This document shows, piece after piece, positions 22,280 through 33,052 of a stretch of DNA of 64,000 nt; within the stretch, counting starts at the first letter, position 1, and every line of letters begins with the position of its first letter. The translations under genes and the position numbers were made by a program. Under the pieces are notes generated by a model. That model was not told where the DNA came from and did not search any database. It was given only the letters and a program-made list of their open reading frames with translations. This DNA is from Cenococcum geophilum 1.58 (taxonomy: Eukaryota; Ascomycota; Dothideomycetes; Gloniales; Gloniaceae), in contig KV748216.1 of assembly GCA_001692895.1 (NCBI GenBank), positions 1,426,001-1,490,000 of the forward strand, given 5' to 3'.

Positions 22280-25240
22280 TCAAGCCGCCTTCTTCTCCCT
22301 GTGTAGCGTCGGCCCGGCGCTCAAAACCCCACTCAATAGTTTGGTAAGTCCTGGACCTCTGTCTCTGCCACCACCTGTCTGTGTCGCATTACTGCCTCTT
22401 CTTGCCGTGTTTGTCCTCATCAGGGCTTCCCTGTCCGGAAGTTCGCTAGCGTGGGAACCTCTCCTAGCCCTCTTCATCGCATCTTCATCTTCCCTGCGAT
22501 GCAGGCTCTCACTCGGAAGCAAGATGGCGCGATCAAGTGCGTATGGGAGACCACGGTGGCGGCCACGGATCTGCATCGATATCATGATGAGTTTAGATAG
22601 CACTTTGAACTCTGCAGAGAAGGAGGCGTTGATGCCTGGGTAGCCAAGGCTAAGACCCACTGTCCCGTACGCAGAGACAATTTCAAAGAGGACGGAAAAC
22701 AGCGTGAAGGCGTAGTCGTTTCTATTTTCCAGGCGGTTTCCTTCGATAATAGCGATGAGGAAGAACCCCAAGAAGACGAACCACAAGTCAAACGACAGTT
22801 GGCGACGCAAGTGAGCACCAAGATAGCTGCTAGGCTTATCATCATCTTCTGAACCCCATACGCCAAGTGACTTCTCTTCATAGACGTTCGTTTGGCGCAT
22901 GCTGATAGCAATGGGATAGACGGAAATGTACATCATAATGAGATATGATACCTGAATTGCAGGATGAAGAGCAGCAATACTTACGACTGAAAAGCCGGCG
23001 GTACGCGTGGAGGCGGCCTGGAAAAGGCCATCAAGGAAACGAATGCCTGGCTTGAGAGAGGTAACAGTTGAGTCGTTGAGCTGGGTAAAAATTAGAATTA
23101 CTATCGAAAGGCATAATGCGCTTTGATGGAGACTTACGTCGAGAATAATGAAGAAAATCAGATCAATTCCGTTGAGAAGGACAAGAACCCAAAAGAGCCA
23201 CCAGTTCGCGTTGCTTGGAAACAGAAGCGTAAAGCATCTTCTAGGGTGGTCAAGCAAGAATCGCAACTCTTCCCAGACACCGCTGCCCTCGGGAACAAGC
23301 TTCTCGGCGACCCAGATGACGAGGCGTAGTAAACAGGGAAAGCCGGTATTGCCAGCAATGATAAGGAAAACCCCTAGTAAAAGAGGAAAAACTGCAGTCT
23401 GAAAGGATATCATTGAGTCAGGATTAAGTGTAAAACCTAGATCATTGAACATCGAAGCCGGAGTAAAAAATCCCCTATTTCCATCAGCAAAGTGCAAGTA
23501 CGCTGTTATGGGAAACGCACCACCATACAGTGCTGACTCCCACTGATTTTAACATTTCGGCATACTGCTGCTCTCTGACGATCCACGGAAGTAAGCACAA
23601 CATCCCGAGAAGATGAAGCCCAACAAAATAACCTAATTATAGTGGTCAACACAAGGGTTAGGAAGGGAGATCTTATAGCCTTACAAACAAGAATAACGGC
23701 TAAAGTCTTTAAGGCGCGATACTCAATACCTCCCAATTCCTCTCTTTGTTCTTCTGTCAGGTCTATGAAGGCAGAATTCCTACCGACAGTAGGGGTCCAA
23801 CTCAAGTACGGCATGGGATCCCGCTCCTCAGTTCGCGACGATATAATACTGCCCAAGGTTCTTGAGCGGGGCCGCTGGCGAAGATGCATCGATTCCTTTT
23901 CCTGATCAGTTGCTTTGCTGCGCCTACCGAAACTAAATGCTGAAAGACCCGTTGTTGGACGGTCTGGTTCATCAATGGTGATGATTCGCTTGAGAGGGTA
24001 ATCATCCGAATTCAGTTCTACAGGCACACCCGTATCAGAGGCTTTCGGTTTCTCTCGTCCATATCCGTAGTCCTTGGTGACTTTCTTGTTCAACGGTCCT
24101 CCCTCATCTTCATCCTCAACTCTTTGGGGTACATCACCACGATCGAAATCTCTAGGCCCTGGAATGCGTAGTGCGGCCTTGTCTTTTGGGTTTCGTTGAT
24201 TTTCGACAAACCCAATGTGCTGTTCCTTAGGAAGTTGCTCCGGTATGCGCTCCAGGTTTGAGAGTCGCCGCGAATGATGTGGCTTAACCTCATCCGCAAA
24301 TACAATGTCTCTGTGAAAAGGAGAGGCTACTTCTGACTCTATAGAATCTGGGGAGCCAGGTGATGCCTCTTGCGGAGATCCTACAGTCTCCCCTTTTGTA
24401 TGGCTCAAAGTTTCTCCGTTGGTATCCTCATCCTTCGTATCTTTCTCCTTGGTGTCCTTGAAATCAGATATTGCGTCCTCAATCTTTTCGCCCTGAGCTT
24501 GGCCATCCACACCGCGTAAAACCCTGATTTCACGACCCCCAACCCCACGCTCCTCTCTTTCAATATCTCGATCTGTTTTTCCTTCGCTTCTTGTCCGTGA
24601 TCGAGACCGGGTGCGTCGGAGATTTCGAGCTTCACGTACGACATTCTGAAAGCGCTTTTCAAACCAATAAAGTCGAACAAAGACAACAAATGTATTAATA
24701 AAGATCGGATTGCAGACACAGGCCATGAAAAATATGACCACCTGCGAAGTGGTTGAGTTAATCCTTGCTCTGCAGGGAAAGTGGATATTGTGCTAAGGCC
24801 ATACTTGCTGGTACGTATAGATTTTATTGATATCAATCCTAGGTATCCATTAGGAGAGTTCCAGTTTGTTCACTCCTCTATGAGCGCTTACGGATTCAGC
24901 CCACTCTGAGTGGCAGCGCCACTTGCGAAATATAGAGCATCTATGTAGGCCATGCCGCCGGCCGGATACATGAGAATAGAACCAATGATGGCCCAACCGA
25001 GTATATATAAATCTGTTGGATGCGAAATTCCAAAGTAAGCAAAGCAGTCTTTAGCTGGCGTCAAGAAAAAAGCTACTGCTCACAATGTATGATAATGAAA
25101 TTGAAGTGAAGCTTCAGAGAGGACATTCGTTTTGGAAAGTGTCCCTTGATCCACCCGAAGGCGATCAACCATGGTGAAGCTTCAGAGAGGACATTCGTTT
25201 TGGAAAGTGTCCCTTGATCCACCCGAAGGCGATCAACCAT
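22280..25240 (-). CDS. TRK1: Trk-type potassium transporter
   Basis: Seven exons: 25240-25084, 25012-24892, 24838-24805, 24741-23685, 23632-23521, 23474-23138, 23080-22280; 872 aa. Trk/Ktr architecture is clear: first pore region with GSILMYPAGGMAYIDALYF and ATQSGLNPIDINKIYTYQQV, then VVIFFMACVCNPIFINTFVV. A long hydrophilic loop of about 300 residues typical of fungal Trk follows. Later come GFFTPASMFNDLGFTLNPDS, a pore with AGNTGFPCLLR, then STRTAGFSVV and AYGTVGLSLGYPG filter-like motifs, ending in QIRGRHRGLPYALDRAILLP. It mediates plasma-membrane K+ uptake. The 5' end is unusual: a 68-bp tandem duplication (25106-25241) moves the frame. The ATG at 25251 now leads to a stop, whereas the ATG at 25240 reads in frame into the conserved part, so it is chosen. 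Intron 23081-23137 is 57 nt with no in-frame stop. Confidence 0.93.
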
Positions 25241-25241
25241 G
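25106..25241. repeat. Perfect 68-bp tandem duplication in Trk exon 1
   Basis: 25106-25173 and 25174-25241 are identical. The unit is not a multiple of three and includes the start region of the transporter gene. Recent duplication or an assembly artefact; see the finding. Confidence 0.9.
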
Positions 25242-25251
25242 GCCCGAACAT

Positions 25252-26103
25252 TGTGACTTGCTGCGAGGTTGACTGACGTTGTCAGGGAGATCCGGTGGGT
25301 GGTAGCAATAAGGCGAGAAAGTCGCGACCACGACGAGTCTTATCGAGTGTCGGGGTTATGAATCGAGCTTGGGGTGATTGTGGTAGGTTATGTTCTGCTC
25401 ATGCAAGTAGCTGAAAGCTGGCTTAGGTATGAATTTACTAAGTTGTCATGGCCAGCATATTAACGAACAGCGTCGGAAGCTCGCAGGTAGAGGGTGGACC
25501 GGATCTGGCGGAAGGACATAGTACAATTCTGATGAGAATGCGAATGTATAGAGAAGTCAATTGGGCATCAAGTGAGGGTGGCGGCAGCTTGGGTCAGTAG
25601 GAAAAGGAAAAGTACGAACAGCGAAAGCGGCGTTATGCGTTAAGGTCGACCCCAGGGAATGTGCCAAGCCCCTTACAAAAATTTGGGCTTTCCCCCGGGC
25701 ACACGTCACGTCAAGTTTCAAACCCACTCGTCACCTCTTCACCGAAAACGAAATAAGTGTTTCGTCCTACGCGTATTTGGTCCTGCGAATCATTTCCTGT
25801 TTCTTGACTGGTGCGAAAACATTCTTCGCCAAGCTAATTCTACGGCATACTCCCTCTTGGCCTCCTCTCTCCTGGCCTCCACTCTCTTGGCCTCCTCCCC
25901 AAGAAACCCCAAGCGCTCCGCCTCATTTTTGCTGCTTAGGGTGAGATTTTTTGATAGCATCATGTGGATGATGCATGAACTTCACTTCACAGAATGGTCA
26001 GCACACACCGGGATTGCGAACTGTCTCCACCAAGGACCACAACGTACATAATATATCGTCTCCTGTATTTTCAGCTCAACGGCCTTTGCGTAACTCGAAA
26101 TGA
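25252..26103. other. Intergenic (Trk promoter and CorA-like 3' flank)
   Basis: No supportable gene. Open frames around 25659-26051 have no conserved features. 25850-25905 contains an imperfect repeat of cctcctctcttggcctccactc type. Confidence 0.45.
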
Positions 26104-27850
26104 CTATACGAGATCCTTCGCCTCGAGTCTGCTTCTCTTGCGCTTCAGATTTCTTCGATTGTTTGTATAGAGGCACCACCCTCCTACCGTGAGTATTGTT
26201 AAGGGTATTGTGATAACGATGAAGATCCAGAACTGCGCAGATACTTGGAAGCCGGATCCCTGTATCGTCTGAAAAACGAAAAGGTTGGTACCAAGAAGTG
26301 ACTATTACACGTTTAGATTCGTCGCTCAGCTGCGGAGTTAAATTTGAGAGCACTTCTCACCGCCACGAAGCTAGCAGGAAGATATACTAGGGTGACAACC
26401 GTGACTACACGAACTGTTGCACTGTCATCCACAGCATCCTGTGTCAGGCTCAACATGTTGTTATTTATCCCTAATGCCGTTGCTTGAATTCGAAGACTCA
26501 ATGCGACTCCCAGCTGTAACCCGATGATTGAGAAGTTGGTAAAACCCCAATTATGAAGCCGACTTACCATTTTCAATGTTTCTTGGGACCTTTTCTGCAG
26601 TAGTTCAAGGCTAACAAGATGCCCAGTCACTTGCGTCTCATAAATCTTGATTTCGCCACCAAAACTCTCCACGTCTTGCTTGTCGGATGCTGGAGCAAAA
26701 CTTGAGTCATTGACTTCCTTCAAGGTGGATAGGGTGGTTTTTGTGGCTTTTAACCTTGCTGATACTTGCAACACCTTGTCTTGCAAATGCTGCAACTTGG
26801 ATAGGAGGGCCGAACCATGAGTATAGTGCTCGGGCTTTGTAAAGTCCAGCGTCAGAGCTATATCAACCTGAGATGGATCAATAATGAAGGCGCTAGATTT
26901 GGAAGATTTTACTCACAATGGTCTCCAAATCGTTACCAAGATCATTCAGGTACCAACGCCAATTCTCAAAGTAAGCCGATAGGATTGTCAAGTGTATGTG
27001 ACGAAAGCCTGAACAATTTTCGATCATGGTCTCCAAGCGTTTTTGAACCACAGAATTTGGCCGATTGAAGAGAAGGATCCAGAGGCTTTTGTCCTCGGCG
27101 GATGAATAGCGATGATATACTCCAATTTGTCTCATTGTCCACTTGATTGAACCATGCCGGCGAACCTCTTCAACATAGCTCAAGACATATTGCATTTCTG
27201 AACCCGGTGGACAGTCAGGTTCCGGAAACAATAAGTAAGACCACTTACGCACCATATATCCCACCCAACACCCCAGCTACAGTCATGCATCCTAATCCAG
27301 CTTCAGCATTCCGCGGTTTACTACCAAAAGCGAACAAAATATCCAGAAATCGAGGATGCACATGGTAATAAGTAAGTAGCTGACGCATTACTTTGTCAGT
27401 CAATCCGATTGAACTTATCGAATCTAGAGAACATATCAAACTTCTCAGTAGTCAGCTCTGTCAGCTTCCTGTTGTGTGAAATTATAACAAGCCCTTACAT
27501 GAATCTTCTTTTAGGTGATGGTTTAGAAAAGAGAAGATGTTCAATTTTCCCACCCTCAGACAACCTCTTGAAGACGACTTTTTGGCCTTGGTGCCGCTCA
27601 CCTACGAGTTATCAGCGTAATGTCACTCTACCCATAACATAGAAATGGCATTGCCTGAGACATCAATGACCACCGCTGTTCCTGATTCTAACGAAGTCGA
27701 AAGAATGTTTGAGCCAGTCCGTTGGATATGAGTTATATAGGGTTGGGGATTAATTGGGAAGATATGATAGTCTTGAGATGCCTTGAAAAGCTCATTCCAG
27801 CTTTGCTCTCTTTGCACGGTAATTGGATATTCTCCGGAGGCTCCATTCAT
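26104..27850 (-). CDS. CorA-like two-TM membrane protein (fungal Mg2+ transporter-like family)
   Basis: Proposed exons 27850-27632, 27596-27499, 27443-27253, 27197-26917, 26867-26361, 26301-26104; 497 aa. Family landmarks are spread across them: RRFISLICSLDS, a PRFLDILFAFG segment, WTMRQIGVYHRYSS, then the helical CorA-type stalk, DDSATVRVVTVVTLVYLPAS (first TM) and SLLGTNLFVFQT plus WIFIVITIPLTILTVGGWCL (second TM). Bacterial CorA has GMN after TM1; here it is GTN, as variants are common in these fungal proteins, so Mg2+ transport is not assured. Five introns show good signals. The first (27597-27631) would be only 35 nt, below the usual minimum, so the N-terminal join is doubtful. Confidence 0.75.
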
Positions 27851-28347
27851 GGCTTACTGATATACTATTATGATGGTTTTTGGTATGTTTGTCCTAAAAA
27901 GGCACTGAGACGATATCAGTGAAGCTCCCGCCGTTTGGCAGGAACTTGAAATACTACTTTTGCGATGAGGCTCCAGCCTGCTCCGCCCCAGGCGCCTTTT
28001 CCCGAGCAGCGCATTACAAAATCGGCTCAGGCAAAACGGTAAGTAACCCAAGGCTTTTTAATGGACCCCGTATCTCACGTGTGAAGCTATTATTTACATG
28101 AACCGGCTGACTGTACGGTAAACGTGCCGTTGAATTGAGAAACATAGCATCGTTTGCGTGGTAGATGCTTGTCGCTCAAATTCTACGAAACTTTGATCTT
28201 AGCATCCCGAAGAGTCTCGACGGTCGCTTCCGCTTGTTGTCCAAACCCACCAATGCTAGTCATCGCCGCCGTTCATCCTTTTGGAGAGGTCTTGAATTTC
28301 ACTGCAGAGAGAGTCACAATTGATCCGTAAACTGGTAACTTCAACAT

Positions 28348-28836
28348 TTACTTCACTTCTTCCTGCAATAAGTTAGATTTCAGCACGAGCGTACGGCTAT
28401 CGGAATTTATCTACCTCAGTGAGTTCCCTAGGGGCGTCAAAAGTCCATCGGTCGACTATGAGCTAAGTTTGTGATTACCACGCTGCTTCATTGCCATGTC
28501 CAGGCATTTCACGTTGAATCATAGCGGAGGGATACATACCTGGACTGGAATATCCATGTTAGGCCACGCCTGCTTCAACCACTGCTGCAAGGCTTTTTCC
28601 TTCACATATCCAGACTGGCTTTCACCAATAACGTTTCGCACAAGCTGCGCCATGTTGCCCTTTAAGACAATTCTGCGATAAGTTGAGGAGTTGCGCCATT
28701 TTTTTACGGGTGCCGCGGTCAAGTGACGTTGGAAGGTTGGGGAGAAACATCGTTTAGGCTGAAAATGCACAGAACACGGAAAGTGAAAGCATGCGAGCTT
28801 AGTGGCTTGACCGGTGAGGCAGTGAGCGTAGTCCAA
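28348..28836 (-). CDS. Candidate small spliced gene, unidentified
   Basis: Three exons, 28836-28540, 28462-28415 and 28362-28348, across introns of 77 and 52 nt with GTATGT and GTAGAT donors and, in the second, a CTAAC branch point. The product would be 119 aa, or 58 aa if the internal Met at 28653 is used. The conserved-looking part reads LQQWLKQAWPNMDIPVQ then IVDRWTFDAPRELTEEEVK, with an amphipathic and acidic end. I do not recognise the family. The three frames join without a stop and splice signals are good, but evidence is limited to that. Confidence 0.35.
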
Positions 28837-29007
28837 CCGGTGAACTCTTAATAATGATATTCATGGACAAGACTGAATTCTTCGACAGCCTAGGAGAAAC
28901 GGTTACGCGTTTGGTAATAATCCTTAGCATAGTATACTTGTTTCACGCCTGATAAGCATGCTAAGCCCGTCAAGCCGGTGTTTGCTTTCTCCTGACCTTA
29001 TCCGAAC

Positions 29008-29475
29008 ATGGAAAACTCGTCCCTGTTGAAATTGACTCTTCATTTCCCCGCGCCTCCTGTTGGTACCACTCCAGTTCAATTACCGTGGGCTAGTGACTCG
29101 CCACCTCAGCAAAATGGCCATGGTTTTCCAACGTGTTCAATTCACCCTGCAACTCCTCCATCAGGAGATCCCTGTCAAAAGGCATCCAGAATATTGAACC
29201 AAGCAATGCAGACCACATCCCAGCCAGACGGTAGACACTGGATTTCCTCTCACATGTTGAGCGAAGCTTGGGATGATATTGGATTGAAATACTTTATTGA
29301 TGGCGTGGGCATGGACCTCGAAGACTGTGAAATAAGAAAACTCAAACCCGACTTTCTTATCACCATTTCCATCCTGGTATCAATCAGATGGTCTGCTTGG
29401 AGTACATTCCGAGACAACTTCCTGCTAAATGCAGATGAAAATAGTTTGAGGGATAGGAATCTTCCCGTCTCTTGA
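29008..29475 (+). CDS. Short hypothetical protein, perhaps the N-terminal fragment of a larger fungal family
   Basis: 155-aa open frame. The first 60 residues are Pro-rich; the second half is well structured (HMLSEAWDDIGLKYFIDGVG, PDFLITISILVSIRWSAWST, SLRDRNLPVS). The phrase pattern 'ILVSIRW..W..F.D.FL...RDRNLP' resembles regions ahead of kinase-like domains in filamentous-fungal proteins, but no kinase domain follows. It could be a truncated gene. Low certainty on function. Confidence 0.35.
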   Translation: MENSSLLKLTLHFPAPPVGTTPVQLPWASDSPPQQNGHGFPTCSIHPATPPSGDPCQKASRILNQAMQTTSQPDGRHWISSHMLSEAWDDIGLKYFIDGVGMDLEDCEIRKLKPDFLITISILVSIRWSAWSTFRDNFLLNADENSLRDRNLPVS

Positions 29476-30679
29476 TTCACACTACCAGCGCTAGCTCATT
29501 CTTCAAATTAACTTTCTGGATAACTGCCTTCCCTTGCATTTGAACATCCACATACTTGAAGGCGGCCACGTGACGGCACAGTACGTCTTCCGAGTCCCCC
29601 AAAGTTACAAGGGGACGGTAGTGGTTATAACTGGATCACATCGATATTAAGGGAAACCACCCGAGTAATATCGCTTAAAAGTTTATGACAGTAAGCGTAG
29701 TGCAGATGTGGTGCTATTTTTCAAGATTATTGACCGCTAACTGGCACCAAAAGGACCGGTCCTATTAGCAACGCCAACTGGGACAATATATAGCCTCAAA
29801 TTCCGGTCGACAAAGATCCACGATTAAGGCGACACATCACGAACTTTGAACGAGCGGCGGGCGTCGTGAGAAAAAGCCGTGGGACTGCAACATAAAATTA
29901 TGCTTTAAATGAGATAGAAAGGAAGCTGTTGGCTCTATCGACGGAGCTGGCTGCAAAGGCTACAGGGAAGGGTATGAAACACAAGAAGAAATAAGCTAGG
30001 TTAAGAAATAGGCATGTGTATAACTAGGAGGTAATTTTTGATTTGAATGGAGTAGAAAATTATGCTGCTTTTACTAATTGTTTGGTGCAAGGACTCTTTG
30101 AACGTTGAATTGTGACGGTTGCTTCGGCCTACGGCTCGATTTCAATTCGTCCCCGAGGATCGGTGCAAAAAGTCGTGGCCGTTTTTGGGAGAAGCGCTAC
30201 TACGTCGTAGTGGCAGAACTCCTTATCTATCCACGCGATATTTGTTGGTAAAGATATTACTAATTGGCACGCTCTTTGAGTTTTATACACAAAATTTATT
30301 TCCTCGGGCTCGTGTTATAGGTATATTCGTGATCAAGCAGCCAAAATTTCATCTTGGCCCTCGTGGGCAATTTCATCTCCACCTCAATAGAGGAAGATAG
30401 CACGTGGTAGTCTAAGTCATCAATTCAAATGGCTATGCAACTCCATCCGGATGAGTCCGAGTCCACAAGACCGTGTGGGGAAAGACAAGTCGAGCAAGAT
30501 AAGATACAAACGAAAGGAAAACGACTAAATGCAAACATTGTACAAGATATACACAGTCAATGTAGCATTCACGCTATGCAGAAGAAGCAGAATCCCCAAC
30601 TCAATCCTCCGTCACAGCAGTTCTCTTGTCGCGATTAATAGATGCAATTTGGGACCGTCTACTGCTTCGTCTCCCACTT
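29476..30679. other. Intergenic, no gene seen
   Basis: About 1.2 kb between the hypothetical frame and the 3' end of glycogen synthase. The open frames at 30119-30638 show no motif or gene structure. Confidence 0.4.
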
Positions 30680-33052
30680 CTACCCAGTCCCGTTAATTGC
30701 TAGAATTGCCGGTGATGCAGTTCCCGATCCGTTTGGCTTTTTTGTCTTGAGGGTCAACGGGAAGGGGTAGTCATCCGCATCTTCTTCCTCACTGTAGCAC
30801 TGTTACTACATATCGAGTAGAGTATTCAGGATAAGACTTACGGTAGCTTCCATGCAATGTAATCCTCCGTGCTGAGTCCTTCACGGCCTTCTTGAAGGGA
30901 TGCGAAATCGCCAGGAGTCATCATGCCGGACCTATCGCGCGGCGAACCAGGCTCGGACAGCGGCCGAGAGATCTTTATATCTTGCGAGCCGAAGAAGTCG
31001 GGTCCGATGTCGTCCTCGAACGCACTAGGATATGCTGTCATTGAAATTAGTGGTGTCAACAGAAAAACAGCTAAATATACTAACCCCTTCTAAGCGCCAA
31101 TTGCCGTGCCTTGACGTATTCCATGCCCATCCGCTTCCAATCTAATAAATCGCTCAACCTCTCTGTCCGGTTGCGCTGATTGATCCTCTGTCGTTTGCTC
31201 TTCTTCGTGAAGTCGAACATGTAATTCGTAAGCTGATTAACAGAATCATCAACGCCCTTCATTCGTCGGTCCACAATATAGATTCCGTAGTCTTGTGCGT
31301 TTTCGATCAGTTCCTCCATGTAGCATCCGAATCCAGACAAGTTGGTTGTGATGCTTGGAACACCCATTACCGTGCACTCTGCTGGCGTATAACCCCACGG
31401 CTCATAATACGAGGAAAATATACCGAGATGTGTACCACGGACAAAGTCATCGTAATCCATAGGAAGAACTGGGTTAGAAGAATTAAGGAATTCGGGGTGG
31501 AAGACGACCTTGACTCTGTCCGAAGGATGGTTGAATAATTGACAACGCCGGATTTGGTTGAGAACTGGATCGTCGGCATCATTGACCATGTTATGCGTGA
31601 CAATAGGTGGTAGGCTGTGTCGCTTCATGGCAAACAGACGCCGCCGTAGCATGATCTTGTCTGCAGGAGAAATAAGATCTTTGTCTTCTGGTAGTTCTTG
31701 TCCTTCATGCCAAGCAATAGACCTTTCGAAGAGCTTTTTGCCTACATTCTGCTCGATGATTTTGATGGTATCGTGGAGGGACTTGATGACCGCCTGTCCT
31801 TTCAGCGCCTCAACTGTCAGCGACTGTGTTTGAGCGGGCATGATAATAAAGGCAACAACGGTCATGTTTGATCCCGAGCTCTTCATCCTGTGGTTCAGAC
31901 GTGCTAGTGACTCGATGAACATGTCAACACCCTTATTTCGGTATTCATATCTTCCGGAGGTGAAGAAATATAGCGTGCTCTCAGGATCGAAGTCGTTATG
32001 GCCATAGAAATGGCCTCGTACGAAATCATTTATCTTGACTTTCGCTTGTTGATGCAAGTTCTGGAATTCGTGCGTAGCCGAAAACTTCTTCACATTCAGG
32101 CCATTTGGTAAGACACCGTCCGGTTTCCTCTTGAGGAGATGCTCGCTTTCATATGCTGTGATGTGCGAGACGGTGGTGAAGACATCTGCTGAATGCGCAG
32201 CGCCTCGCTCAATGCAGTACCTATGGTAGATACCGCGTTTACCAGCCTCAGCATCTACATCAAAGTATTGAAGATTATTATAAAAGTCGACGGAGCCAGC
32301 GCAGAGATAGCGCCCGAGAAGGGTTGCGTGTGTTGTGAAAATTGTCGTGACATCAATTCGCCTCTTCTTGCATAGCGGAAGAGCCACACCTGCGAGCCAT
32401 TCATGAAACTGCGCTACTACGGCCTTGCGCTTTTCATGAAAGACGTACTAATTGAAATTAGCCAGGGTTTTATCACAAGACTGAGCGCTATTTACCTCGC
32501 CCAAGAACCAAGCAATCAGGTAGCCGAATACTATGGCCTCGTTCGTCTCAGCGTCGCTAGGAGGTGAGGGAATGCCTGCTGTAGACCATAGATCGCCTTT
32601 CCATTCATCGAGATAGCCATAAGCGGTGCCGGTGTCGAACAAGAGTACTCTTGGCGCGCCATCAATGAGCCATCTACCGTATAACGTCTTAATTCCTCGT
32701 TCGTTCATAGATTTAATTGTCTCAACCAAAGCAAGATCCTTAGGAGTCAGTTCCTCGACTTCAACAGCGGCCTGGGAATGACATGAGCAGTTATTCTATT
32801 AATACGAGGCGTGTTAAGACGTACGGAAGCCCTGTTGAGAGGGCCGAGTAGTGTGTATGACGACCCATACTCGGCCGTGGTAACCTGGGCCTTGGACTTT
32901 AGGACAGAGTAGATTCCTCCCACTGAATAGCGTCAGTATCAAGCGAGCTGTAGGAAGAGGTAGTCTTTGCGCATACCTCGATTTGCAACCTCCGTCGCGA
33001 CTTCGAAAAGAACGTGATTAGTGACATCTCGTGTTGGTGCTGGGTCGGACAT
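30680..33052 (-). CDS. GSY1: Glycogen synthase (GT3 family)
   Basis: Six exons: 33052-32977, 32922-32825, 32771-32496, 32447-31085, 31034-30842, 30791-30680; 705 aa, the usual length. GT3 landmarks are present: [17 protein letters not shown] near the N-terminus (UDP-glucose site KVGGIY type), [54 protein letters not shown], and [20 protein letters not shown] around the catalytic Glu pair. The C-terminus carries Ser/Pro-rich text ([23 protein letters not shown]) where glycogen synthases are inhibited by phosphorylation. It elongates alpha-1,4-glucan from UDP-glucose in the cytosol. Start has a clear conserved N-terminus ([17 protein letters not shown]). Confidence 0.97.
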
